Assembly (NCBI GenBank): GCA_951799445.1
Contig: OX637288.1
Span: 32,777,288 to 32,841,287 of the forward strand
Source: Pseudisothecium myosuroides
Lineage: Eukaryota; Streptophyta; Bryopsida; Hypnales; Lembophyllaceae
DNA length: 64,000 nucleotides
Direction: 5' to 3'
Both the position numbers and the translations under genes were made by a program. Under the pieces are notes generated by a model. The model was not told the DNA's origin. It saw only the letters and a program-made list of their open reading frames with translations, and did no database searches. Below, piece by piece: positions 55,911 to 64,000 of the stretch (positions are counted from its first letter, which is position 1; every line of letters begins with the position of its first letter).

Positions 55911-56503
55911 ATGTCTGGAAGAAAAGAGTCCAGCCCTGCCCGGAAGAAGGCCGTCACGAAGCCCGCCTAAGCAGGGCTTCAGTTTCCGGTTGGGAGGCTG
56001 GGACGCTACTTGAATAAGGGCCGCTATGCACAGCGTGTGCGAGCGGGAGCTACTGTGAATCTGGCTGCCGCTCTGGAATATTTCACAGCTGAGGTGAGTG
56101 AGTTCAAGAGTGTTATGGTTCAAGAGCACTTTCTAGTGGCTCTTGGGCTTCCTAGAGCATGCCTTGATTGGAGTGGAGTGGCTGAGAAATTGCAATTGTA
56201 GTACATGAACTCATTCAAAATATGCGTTTGTTGTTTCCAGGTTTCGGATTTGGCTGGAAATGCGAGCAAGGATAACAAGAAGCGCCACAAGGATCATTCC
56301 CCACCGCATTCAGCTGGCCATCAAGAATGACGAGGGCCTACGACAGCTGCTGTCTGGCGTGACAATTGATTCCAGAGGCGTACTGCCCACCATCCACAGC
56401 CTATTGCTCCCACAAAAGAACGCTGCTGGAACTGGAAGTGGAGACAAGCTTGAGATCGAAGTCTGAGAAGAAGGCCAAGGGCGCCAAGGCAACCAAAGCT
56501 TGA
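55911..56503 (+). pseudogene. Histone H2A pseudogene, copy B (both exons)
   Basis: Exon 1 (55911-56093) starts [19 protein letters not shown], then has TAA where lysine is expected, then [20 protein letters not shown] and [18 protein letters not shown] 147-bp intron (GTGAGT...TTTCCAG, 56094-56240) follows at the position used by plant H2A genes. Exon 2 reads [14 protein letters not shown], shifts frame at about 56285, then [16 protein letters not shown] and [19 protein letters not shown], and shifts again before a lysine-rich KKAKGAKATKA tail ending at 56503. H2A packages DNA with H2B in nucleosomes; this copy has one stop and at least two frameshifts and cannot make it. Confidence 0.9.
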
Positions 56504-57130
56504 ACGGGCTCCTTTGTCTTGAGCGAGTGAACTCATGTTAAAACAAATGCCAGTAAATTCTCAAAATGACTAAGCTGTGAACGATAAACAACATTTTTGC
56601 ATGGCAAAGCCAGCCCTTTCACTTACTCTTGAAGTTGTGCAAGGCTCAGGGGTACATTCCAGCATTAACTTTTTGGATAATATTTCAGATTTACTAGTTC
56701 AATTGATACTAGTTTAGTACCGATGCCGGAGTGATGCAAGCGTTGTTGAGGAACTGATGCAAGTACAATCCACATTATTCCGACCATATTCTGTAAAATG
56801 AGAAGAGCTCAGTAGTCTCCCCAGCCATTACATCACAGGCATGATTCGTAAACATCAAAGAACCATATCTCTACCGAACCGCACACAGAGACTCCACTGC
56901 AGAAAAAATCCACCGTGAAACCCTAACCCTAACCCAACCGATGACAACTCAAAACCCACATCCACATAAAACTTTGCCTCGCTACAGAATGCATCACAAC
57001 CCTGAGGAAATCAAATCCAATATCACCAAGAATTACCTCATATTCCAAGAAACGAATCACATACTGATAATGTCCACCATAGTACACCTCCATGATCCCA
57101 CCTCCTGCCAAATTTACAGGAAGATGGCCG
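56504..57130. other. Non-coding, unidentified minus-strand frame
   Basis: Telomere-like CCCTAACCCTAACCC at about 56921-56936. A minus-strand frame reading QWLGHLPVNLAGGGIMEVYY (about 57060-57160) ends at a donor-like GAG-GTAATT, and may be a decayed exon. Not recognised. Confidence 0.35.
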
Positions 57131-57470
57131 AGCCATTGCTTGATCTGCGAAGGAATGATCACCTTCTTCCGCATTATAACATGAAAAACTCTCAGCAACA
57201 CGGAACCAATCCAAAGTTACCCTAAACTCGAAAAGTGGTGTAACTGGAGATATGTGGCCAAGTCCATGCCCACAAGCTACCTACTATCTCCGATCTTGTG
57301 TGCCATTGCTTGATCTGCAAATGAAGGATCTCCTTCTTCCACATCATAACATGAAAATCCGGAACAGAATTAACCCAAAGTTAATATAAACTCCATAAGA
57401 AATGTAGTTGGCGATAATAGACGAAGTCAATTCCCACAAGCTCCCTACCATCTCCGATCTCACGTGCATC
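57131..57470. repeat. ~170-bp tandem duplication
   Basis: 57131-57301 and 57302-57470 share CCATTGCTTGATCTGC at the start, CACAAGCT(A/C)CCTAC(T/C)ATCTCC near the end, and an AACATGAAAA block between them. They may be pieces of a duplicated exon on the minus strand; no product is recognised. Confidence 0.65.
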
Positions 57471-57757
57471 ACCTACAATTGTGTCCACAGGCTTCTTCTC
57501 GTACGTAATACCGACAGCATTGATGCTTGGAGAATTTGCCCTTCCGGAATTTGCTCTATGGCTTTGATGTTGTGCTTGCTGCGTGGTAAACAGTCTCGTG
57601 GCCCATTTTGTGTGACCTCGTCGTCCATCATGAGCTCCGTCTATCGCTATATGAGCCCGTGGGGCTCGTGGTTCAATTTAAGTAGTTCACGGGATAGGTA
57701 GGCACTGCAGGAAGCAATTATCAAGGGAGTCATGAAACTCTTTAAATCCATAGATAT

Positions 57758-57924
57758 CACTAGAAGGAGCTCATGTTTTTTCATATTTTCTCGTGTCTAA
57801 GTTGACGGATTTTGTTAGACATCCAATGTAACAGCCCGTGTTTTGTATGTCGACATACAAACACGGGCTGTTTCATTGGATGTCTAACAAAACCAGTCAA
57901 CTTAGACAAGGGTTCCTTTTAGTG
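57758..57924. mobile_element. CACTA-type foldback MITE (167 bp)
   Basis: Opens CACTAGAAGGAGC, closes GGTTCCTTTTAGTG, and is flanked by TAT on both sides. The inner parts GTTAGACATCCAATG and CATTGGATGTCTAAC pair almost perfectly around a TGTCGACA centre, so the whole element is a near-perfect hairpin. Confidence 0.85.
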
Positions 57925-58559
57925 TATGGATGAAACACGCAAAATGTGGATGATATCTCATTTAGTCGTCCAATTATGCATACATTCATATAAAATGGAG
58001 CAATATTCTCTAAAGATTTGTAGCAATTCAAAGATTTTGTTCATCTTCAAAAAGGAAATCTATTGTCAAATAGTCCTTTAAGAGAATCTCTATTGTGTTT
58101 GAGCAATAAATGGCTCAAGAAAATACATGGATAGAATCAAATTTTAGTTGGTCAAGTGCACTTCAACTTGGATTTAAAAGTTGACTCAATAGCTAAATGA
58201 GTTCAATTATGTGAAAAAATTGTCATTGTCATATAGACCAAATAAACAAACAAACATCACTTATTGTCTCTATTACATTACACACTAACTTAATCCTTAT
58301 TGGACAATGATGGCTCTCAATAGCCATTGAAAATACATGCCTGTTATAGAATCAAATTGAATGTAAAAAAAAACAAATCTAAGTGGTGAGGTTCCAACAA
58401 CAAGATAGAAAAGTTTCATATTTTAAAATTCTATAATGAATTTTATATTGTTAAAGCATTTCTCTTCAATAACAATTTTTTTTTACTTTTGCATTTGACT
58501 ATAATCCTATAATCAAGACGGTTATTTTCAATGGTTTTCTTCAACTATGGCAAATTTCA
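57925..58559. other. Non-coding stretch
   Basis: AT-rich, no gene recognised. Confidence 0.4.
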
Positions 58560-58563
58560 TTAA

Positions 58564-58783
58564 CCCTTAAACGCCAAAGCAAATGTTTGTGTCTGATGGA
58601 TGACATGGAATCAAACTATATAAGATAAAAGTGCAACTATTCATCCTCAAATTTGTTGTGGAAAGGAAGGATCTTCTACAATAGTTTGACTTGCAATGAG
58701 TACTTTTGCAACTTTGGAGGCTATTAATTCACATGATGATAGAAAATGATGATTTTGAGGGTCACCCCTTTGGCATTTAAAGG
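58564..58783. mobile_element. Small TTAA-flanked element (220 bp)
   Basis: TTAA at 58560-58563 and 58784-58787. Opens CCCTTAAACGCCAAAG, closes CCTTTGGCATTTAAAGG, complementary ends of the same type as the larger TTAA elements. It abuts the next element at a shared TTAA. Confidence 0.6.
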
Positions 58784-58787
58784 TTAA

Positions 58788-59643
58788 CCCCTAAAGGACT
58801 TGATCCATTGTGAAATGGTCAAACATCATGTTTGAGCTAAATTTTGCCTTTTAAATTGTGTTCAAACAACAATTTTTTATTTTCAGTACTTGAAACTATG
58901 AATGGTGTACCATTGACAAAAATTTCAATTTGTTTTATGAAAAATTGTAATTGTTATCAATTTTCTTGCAAAAAGTGAACATAAATAAGTTAAAATAGCA
59001 AAAGAAATCTAAATTACTTGAAATTTTCTCAAGAGGTATAGGTAGCATTGGAGATTAGCGTGAAATTTTTTCAATTGGTTGTTTTATTTTTTACACCCAA
59101 AACAGCCACAACAAAGACCTTGAAGTCAAATTTGACTATCAAACCAAGTTTACCCTTTTATTTAGTTGATGTATAAAATTTTGATATTTTTTATTGGTAG
59201 ACACATTCATTTTCTACAGGTGATGTTTTTTTCAATAAATTTGATGGAAAAATCAAATTATTGTGATTTTTTTAAGTTAAAGGTGGAAATTAAATTATAT
59301 CAATTAGAATATATATTAAAATAATCTGTAATGTTTACCATAAATGAAGAGTAGAATGAGAAACATAATTTTGTAATCTGAAGTTAAAATACATTTTAAG
59401 AATAGAAAATATGAATGAAAAACAAACCATTCTATGTTATTTGGGTTTTAACACTTGGAGCTTTGAAATGCAATTACTCTTTCAATTTTTGACATTTAAA
59501 AAAAATTTCAAATGGAGTAGAAACAAAACTTGACAAGCTTCATTTTCTTAGTTTAAAAGACATACCAAAAATGGATATTTTGAAAGTTACAATTAGAGTT
59601 GACCAAGGCGCATCCACTTTTAGGATGCACGGACCTTAAAGGG
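58788..59643. mobile_element. TTAA-flanked element (856 bp)
   Basis: Opens CCCCTAAAGGACTTGATCC after TTAA and closes GGACCTTAAAGGG before TTAA (59644-59647). The termini match the family, but the interior does not obviously align with copies at 1388 and 49197. Non-coding, long A/T runs. Confidence 0.55.
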
Positions 59644-59689
59644 TTAAAATGGTGGTATTCCGTTGATTTCAGTGGCACTTTTAACAGTT

Positions 59690-59895
59690 TAGACCGCATA
59701 GTTTGAACTATTTTATCTATACATGAATCTATACCAATCCTATATTTTTGAAATCTACATTAGTCTTAGATATTTGAAATCTATAAGAGTCCTAGATTTT
59801 TCAAACCGCACAGTCTGATATCTATAATTGTCCTAACTTTTTGAAATCTACAACTGACCTAGATGTTAGTAATGTAAATTTGACCTAGATGTCAT
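59690..59895. repeat. ~33-bp imperfect tandem repeat
   Basis: Five or six degenerate units around TGAAATCTAC with CCTAGAT(T/G)TT. Non-coding. Confidence 0.6.
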
Positions 59896-60197
59896 GGTTT
59901 GAAAATGGCACATGAAATACCATCATTTTAATGAAATTCAATATAATTGTTGCTCAATGATATGCTTTTAGTTTAGTGTTGAAATTTTTCCAAAGATTTA
60001 AATAAAATTAAAAGGCTAAGTAAAAAAAAAACTAATTTTACTAACATTTCACCACTTTCTTAGCATGTGTGGCATTACCAATTCCAAAAAATCTAATTCC
60101 TGCCCAATTCGACAACCCCACATTCACGTCAGGCACATTGTACCAATTTGAACCAGCCATTAAATGAATTGGCATGATCCCCATTTGCAATGAATTT

Positions 60198-60700
60198 TTT
60201 TTTTTTTTTTTTTTGAACAAATGAAATGAGCCATTGCATTAAAAGAAAAAAAATACAATACAAAACAGCCAAGCTACACAAGCTGGACAATGAAGAGATA
60301 AGAGCAAAAAGGAAAAAGAACCAAGTAAGAGCCCTAGTAAAAAGAACAAGAGGGAGGATCCCTCTTATTCCAATAAATGGTGGAACCTTCCCTACTAGCA
60401 AGGATAGGAGATTCAAGCCAAATACTATCAAATTTAGCCCAAATTTTACTCCTATTCTGAGGGTGAAGACGGGCCCCAAGTTGAGCCTTCAACTGGGTAG
60501 CACGGCCGGAGTCGAGAAGTGCATCCCAAAGTGTCGTCTGCGTAAAATCTAGAGGCCAAGAGTGTTGGGCGAAGACCTTGCTGTTGCAAGAGATCCACAT
60601 AATCCACATTGCAGAGCTACGAAGCAAAGTCCAAATGATTCTAAGTGCTTGGAACCATTGTGGAGTCGAGCACCAAAGATGCATTGGGAGAAGTCCAATC
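60198..60700 (-). mobile_element. 5'-truncated LINE (L1-type) fragment
   Basis: On the minus strand the element ends in a poly(A) tract (the T-run at 60198-60214). A frame at 60334-60684 reads like the C-terminal zf-RVT region of plant L1 elements (WTLLRSSAMWIMWISCNSKVF). Only the 3' end is present, as is usual for aborted target-primed insertion. Target duplications were not found. It lies about 0.9 kb upstream of the DUF3537 start codon. Confidence 0.6.
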
Positions 60701-61561
60701 TCTCATGAGGTCCCAAGATTTATCCTTTCATTTTTCACCAATAAAAAAGAAAAAGAATCCCCGACAGTCTTAGATTCTACACTAATCCCCCACAACACAG
60801 AATCTGCATATTCAATCCCCCCGGGCCCGGCCGGGAATATTCATCCCGGGCCCCCAACCCCCTGGCCCGTCATTCTTTCATCGTCGTCTTCCCGAGTTCC
60901 CGCAGGATTGCAGGATCATCGTCAGTCCCCATTCGCAGCGCATTCATCTCACGAATCTCGCAATGCGCATGTGAATTCTTTGTTTTTCACTGATTCCAGT
61001 GCGAGATTTTCCAGTGCGGGTGCGCTGACAGCTGATTTCGGGCAGAAGATTTGGCGGTTTTGCTTGGGTTACAGGATTTGCGGATCTGACAGAGAAAGGC
61101 CTGCGAGGGCAGTGACTTCGAAAATGGAGTCACATTTCGTAGGTAGGGTTTAGTAATGAATTCTCTACAGGCGTAGGAAATCGTGTATAGTATCTCAGAG
61201 TATTTGCGCCGAGATTGTAAGATAGGATTTCACGTGTTTGGTGAGATTGATGAGCTTGGCAGGCGATCGTGTGTAGAATTCGCGTCGCTTTTTGTGTTGG
61301 ATCTTTTATTTTCTTTTAAGATAGTTTAGAGCGAAATTGGGTTGCAGAATTCACATTCAGAGTGGCGAGAGGATTGTTTACAATGTTGTTATGAATGGAT
61401 TGGTGTCTGCTGGTGAAGACGCGATTTTCTTGTTTGTGAGGTTTTGGGTTTAGGTCGCATTGTTGTGGATTTGAAGGTGTAGAAGGCGAGAGTATTGTGG
61501 CATTAGCGCGTCATATGATCGAATTGGTCGCTGTAGAGTTGAGAGAGAGAAGAGTGTAATC
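60701..61561 (+). promoter_or_regulatory. Promoter and 5' leader of the DUF3537 gene
   Basis: The base composition shifts to GC-richer sequence from about 60820 (CCCCCGGGCCCGGCCGGG). An open frame at 60578-61153 crosses it but has no recognisable protein and is more likely untranslated leader. No TATA box could be assigned. A leader intron is possible. Confidence 0.4.
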
Positions 61562-62974
61562 ATGGACGATGTGCATGAAGTTGCGCCCGAGCGGGCTGTT
61601 CCGTCTAATCACGATGTGGAGGCGCCCTTACTGGCACGCTCACCGAAGATAAACCATACCCCCGATTCGGAGGACGACCTGGATCCCGAGGTGGAGGAGC
61701 AGCGGGCGAAGATGACGAACAAGTACAAGCGTACGCTCTCCAACCGCAACGACGAGCTTCGGCAGTTTCGTTCGGGTTTGTCATGGTTAGGACTTGATCA
61801 GTCCACCCCTATCAAAGTGGTCTGGTCTCGAACGCTCTTCGTCCTCCTGGCATTGGTGGTTCCCATTTTCAACTTCTACTTCGTTTCGTGCGAATCTTGT
61901 GACGAAGAGCATTCGCATCCGTTCGAGAAGCTGGTTCAGATTTCCGAGAGCGTTCTCGCTTCCATCTCGTTTCTCGCTCTCTCGCATATCCTCCACAGCT
62001 ACGGCTTACGCAGGACGCTTCTTCTGGACAAGATTGTGAAAGAGTCGACTGAAGTGCAGCACGGCTATGAAGAGATGCTGCACAATGCTTTCTCGACACT
62101 GGCTCGGATGCTCTTGCCGGCGTTTGTTGTTGCCGTGGTGTACCGAGGGTGGTGGTATTACTATGTCACGATAAACATCCCTTATATGGCCGATGTCCCG
62201 AAGATCAATATGGCTCTCTTCGTGGCTGGCGTGTTCTCATGGCTGTACAGGACGAGCGTCTTCCTCTTCATGTGCGTCCTCTTCAGGCTCATGTGCAACC
62301 TGCAGGTGCTGCGTCTCAAGGGATATAACAAGCTCTTGGAGGTGACTTCCGAAGTCTCCATCATCCTCAAGGAGCACATGAAGCTGCGCAACCAGCTCAC
62401 GACTATCAGTCACAGATTTCGCTTGTTCCTGATCTTTGCTCTTTTTACGATAATTCTATGCCAGCTTTCGTCCCTGTTTCAAATCCTGTTGTCTGCGAAG
62501 CACATTAACTTCTTTCGAGCGGGGGATTTGGCGGTGTGCTCTCTGGTGCAGCTGACAGGAATGGTGCTGTGTTTACAAGGAGCAGCGAAGATTACTCACA
62601 AAGCACAACACATCGTGGCTGCTGTGAGCAAATGGCATGCTCTGGCAACTTGTAGTCCTGGCACTATTATCCAAAAAGAATCTGTTAGCGAAGATCACAA
62701 GAGGCATGTGTATGGTCCTTCTCACCCCCTTTTGAACAATAGGTCATCTTCCGAGGATTTGGAAGCTCCCAACCGGGAGTTCACTTTTGAGGAGGAGCTT
62801 GCTCATGACTTGGAAGCGTTTCAGAAGAGGCAAGCACTGGTGACGTACTTGCAGTTTGCACGTACTGGCATATCTTTGTATGGCTTTGTGCTGGACCGCG
62901 GCTTCCTGTACATGATCTTTGGCGTTATGTTTTCTTCTACTCTCTTCATTCTCGGAAAAACCGTCTTGGCTTGA
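61562..62974 (+). CDS. DUF3537 seven-helix membrane protein (plant gustatory-receptor-like family)
   Basis: A single-exon frame of 470 residues matching the plant DUF3537 family throughout. A soluble acidic N-terminus (1-85) is followed by hydrophobic segments at about 88-108, 129-148, 178-200, 217-241, 286-311, 322-342 and 450-468: seven in all, with a long loop (about 343-430) before the last. Family hallmarks visible include NRNDELRQFRSGLSWLGLDQ ahead of helix 1 and the RLMCNLQVLRL stretch after helix 4. Published comparative work links DUF3537 proteins to insect gustatory and odorant receptors, which are ligand-gated cation channels; the plant function is not established. The start at 61562 is the first ATG of the long frame. 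The gene is intact, GC-richer than its surroundings, and has no visible damage. Confidence 0.9.
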   Translation: MDDVHEVAPERAVPSNHDVEAPLLARSPKINHTPDSEDDLDPEVEEQRAKMTNKYKRTLSNRNDELRQFRSGLSWLGLDQSTPIKVVWSRTLFVLLALVVPIFNFYFVSCESCDEEHSHPFEKLVQISESVLASISFLALSHILHSYGLRRTLLLDKIVKESTEVQHGYEEMLHNAFSTLARMLLPAFVVAVVYRGWWYYYVTINIPYMADVPKINMALFVAGVFSWLYRTSVFLFMCVLFRLMCNLQVLRLKGYNKLLEVTSEVSIILKEHMKLRNQLTTISHRFRLFLIFALFTIILCQLSSLFQILLSAKHINFFRAGDLAVCSLVQLTGMVLCLQGAAKITHKAQHIVAAVSKWHALATCSPGTIIQKESVSEDHKRHVYGPSHPLLNNRSSSEDLEAPNREFTFEEELAHDLEAFQKRQALVTYLQFARTGISLYGFVLDRGFLYMIFGVMFSSTLFILGKTVLA

Positions 62975-64000
62975 CAGATGAGGGAATTATTTTAGTTTTC
63001 TTTAGTTTTTAATTTTTCAAATGCTAATGAAGAAATTCATTTGCTTTTCTGACCACCTCTTACTTCTGGGTTTATTCCTGGAGGAGGGAGGCATTGGATT
63101 GGTTTAGTTTGAGTTTTCGGAGGCACTGTTTTTTGCAGTATTTAGGCGTGTGTGCAATGCATACGGCGTTTTGGTTTTCTTGTTGGGAAAATCTATGTAT
63201 AGATATTGATTGAGGGAAATTTTCAATCCGTGGCAACCTAGATTTGCCATGCTGTCATGTCTGCCTCCTCTCGGCAGAGGAGCACTTCGGTGTATAAAAC
63301 TCTTCATAGACCAGTGGGGTCGAAGATCTTTATCCTGGTTACATCATCCCAATCCCAGTTTTGATGTAAAGTGACTGTACCATATCTGAAAATGCATCTT
63401 CTTTCACATTTCAATGTTGGGGCGGGGTTGTGAGAATTAGCTGAGGTCGAAAAGGAAAAACAAGCGACGATTTTGAAAGTCTTGTATTTTACCAGAAGTG
63501 CTTTTAAATAGTTGAATACTTTTTGAGAAGTGTTGAAGTTCTGATCATTGGTTTCTGAAGTGGGTTGCAGAGTAGTTTAGGTTGCCCAATATTGAACATT
63601 GAGAGCTTCAAATTTGGCATTAGTAATAAGAAATCGCAGAACTAGTGATGGATACTTTGTCTTAATTTCTTAATTCTCTACTTGGAGGAACATGCGTCTC
63701 CACCTTTGGAAGCATGAAATTGACATCTCACTTCAGTGGCAGTTATCAACATTGAAAAGTGCCTCCCACCTGAAGGTGCCAACTTCCAATATTAAAAGAA
63801 TTGTTCAAGCATGTGGATGAGTCAGGTGGAAAAGGTCGATCCAACGATGAGAACCATCACAATGACACTGGTAAAGGTGTGTTCTCACCTGGCTTTATCT
63901 TGCGTTGTTTGAACAATTAATGCCTAATATATAAGAATTCGATCATTCACACATATGCTCTTTGGTATCTGCTGAGCCTAGTTGGCGTCTTGTGTGGCAG
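62975..64000. other. 3' flank, no gene recognised
   Basis: Contains the 3' untranslated region of the DUF3537 gene and AT-rich sequence to the window end. No further gene or element can be supported. Confidence 0.5.

Larger units (their letters stand above)
51625..56117. repeat. Segmental duplication, copy B
   Basis: Direct-orientation partner of about 15390-20453, offset by roughly 36 kb. It contains the RING gene and the H2A relic in the same order. Unlike copy A it has a CACTA MITE at 51959-52198, and it lacks the 0.78-kb transposon and the 144-bp RING duplication. Divergence is visible by eye but modest, with many single changes. Confidence 0.85.

Noticed and set aside
60578..61153. 191-codon plus-strand frame upstream of the DUF3537 gene
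   Set aside because: No recognisable protein features; GC-rich, compositionally biased sequence in the likely leader, overlapping the LINE fragment at its start.

Overview
The window reads as nuclear DNA of a land plant. It is AT-rich, intron-containing and packed with plant-type transposons (CACTA, MULE, PIF/Harbinger, Ty3/gypsy, LINE). It holds histone H2A relics with a plant-style intron and one intact seven-helix membrane-protein gene of the plant DUF3537 family. I cannot name the species. The transposase and cargo-gene style would suit a non-seed plant such as a bryophyte, but that is inference. No bacterial operons, tRNA, rRNA or CRISPR were seen.

Layout. 1-15.4 kb is mostly non-coding, with small inverted-repeat elements: a TTAA-flanked family, a TA-flanked AGGTAGGAG family and short tandem units. 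At about 15.4-20.45 kb and 51.6-56.1 kb lie two direct copies of one roughly 5-kb segment. Each copy carries an intact RING-finger gene and a decayed histone H2A gene.

Between them, 21.2-41.0 kb is a three-level nest. A small DNA transposon with GGGTGATTGC ends (21196-40978) was hit by a Ty3/gypsy retrotransposon with 314-bp LTRs (21691-40738). The protease region of that element was in turn hit by a 12.9-kb Mutator-like element (24218-37119). 41-51.6 kb holds small inverted-repeat elements and a PIF/Harbinger transposase relic. 56.5-60.7 kb holds repeats and a LINE fragment. 61.56-62.97 kb is the only clearly intact single-copy-type gene, DUF3537.

The main item of interest is the Mutator-like element. 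Besides a decayed SWIM-domain transposase it carries, divergently, a ten-exon gene. That gene joins a ParB/sulfiredoxin-like module to a domain resembling the C-terminal half of N4/N6-type DNA methyltransferases, with altered signature motifs. A second item is a zinc-knuckle plus RNase H reading frame placed upstream of gag in the retrotransposon.

All calls come from reading the sequence. Identities, exon joins and family assignments were judged by eye, without database searches.
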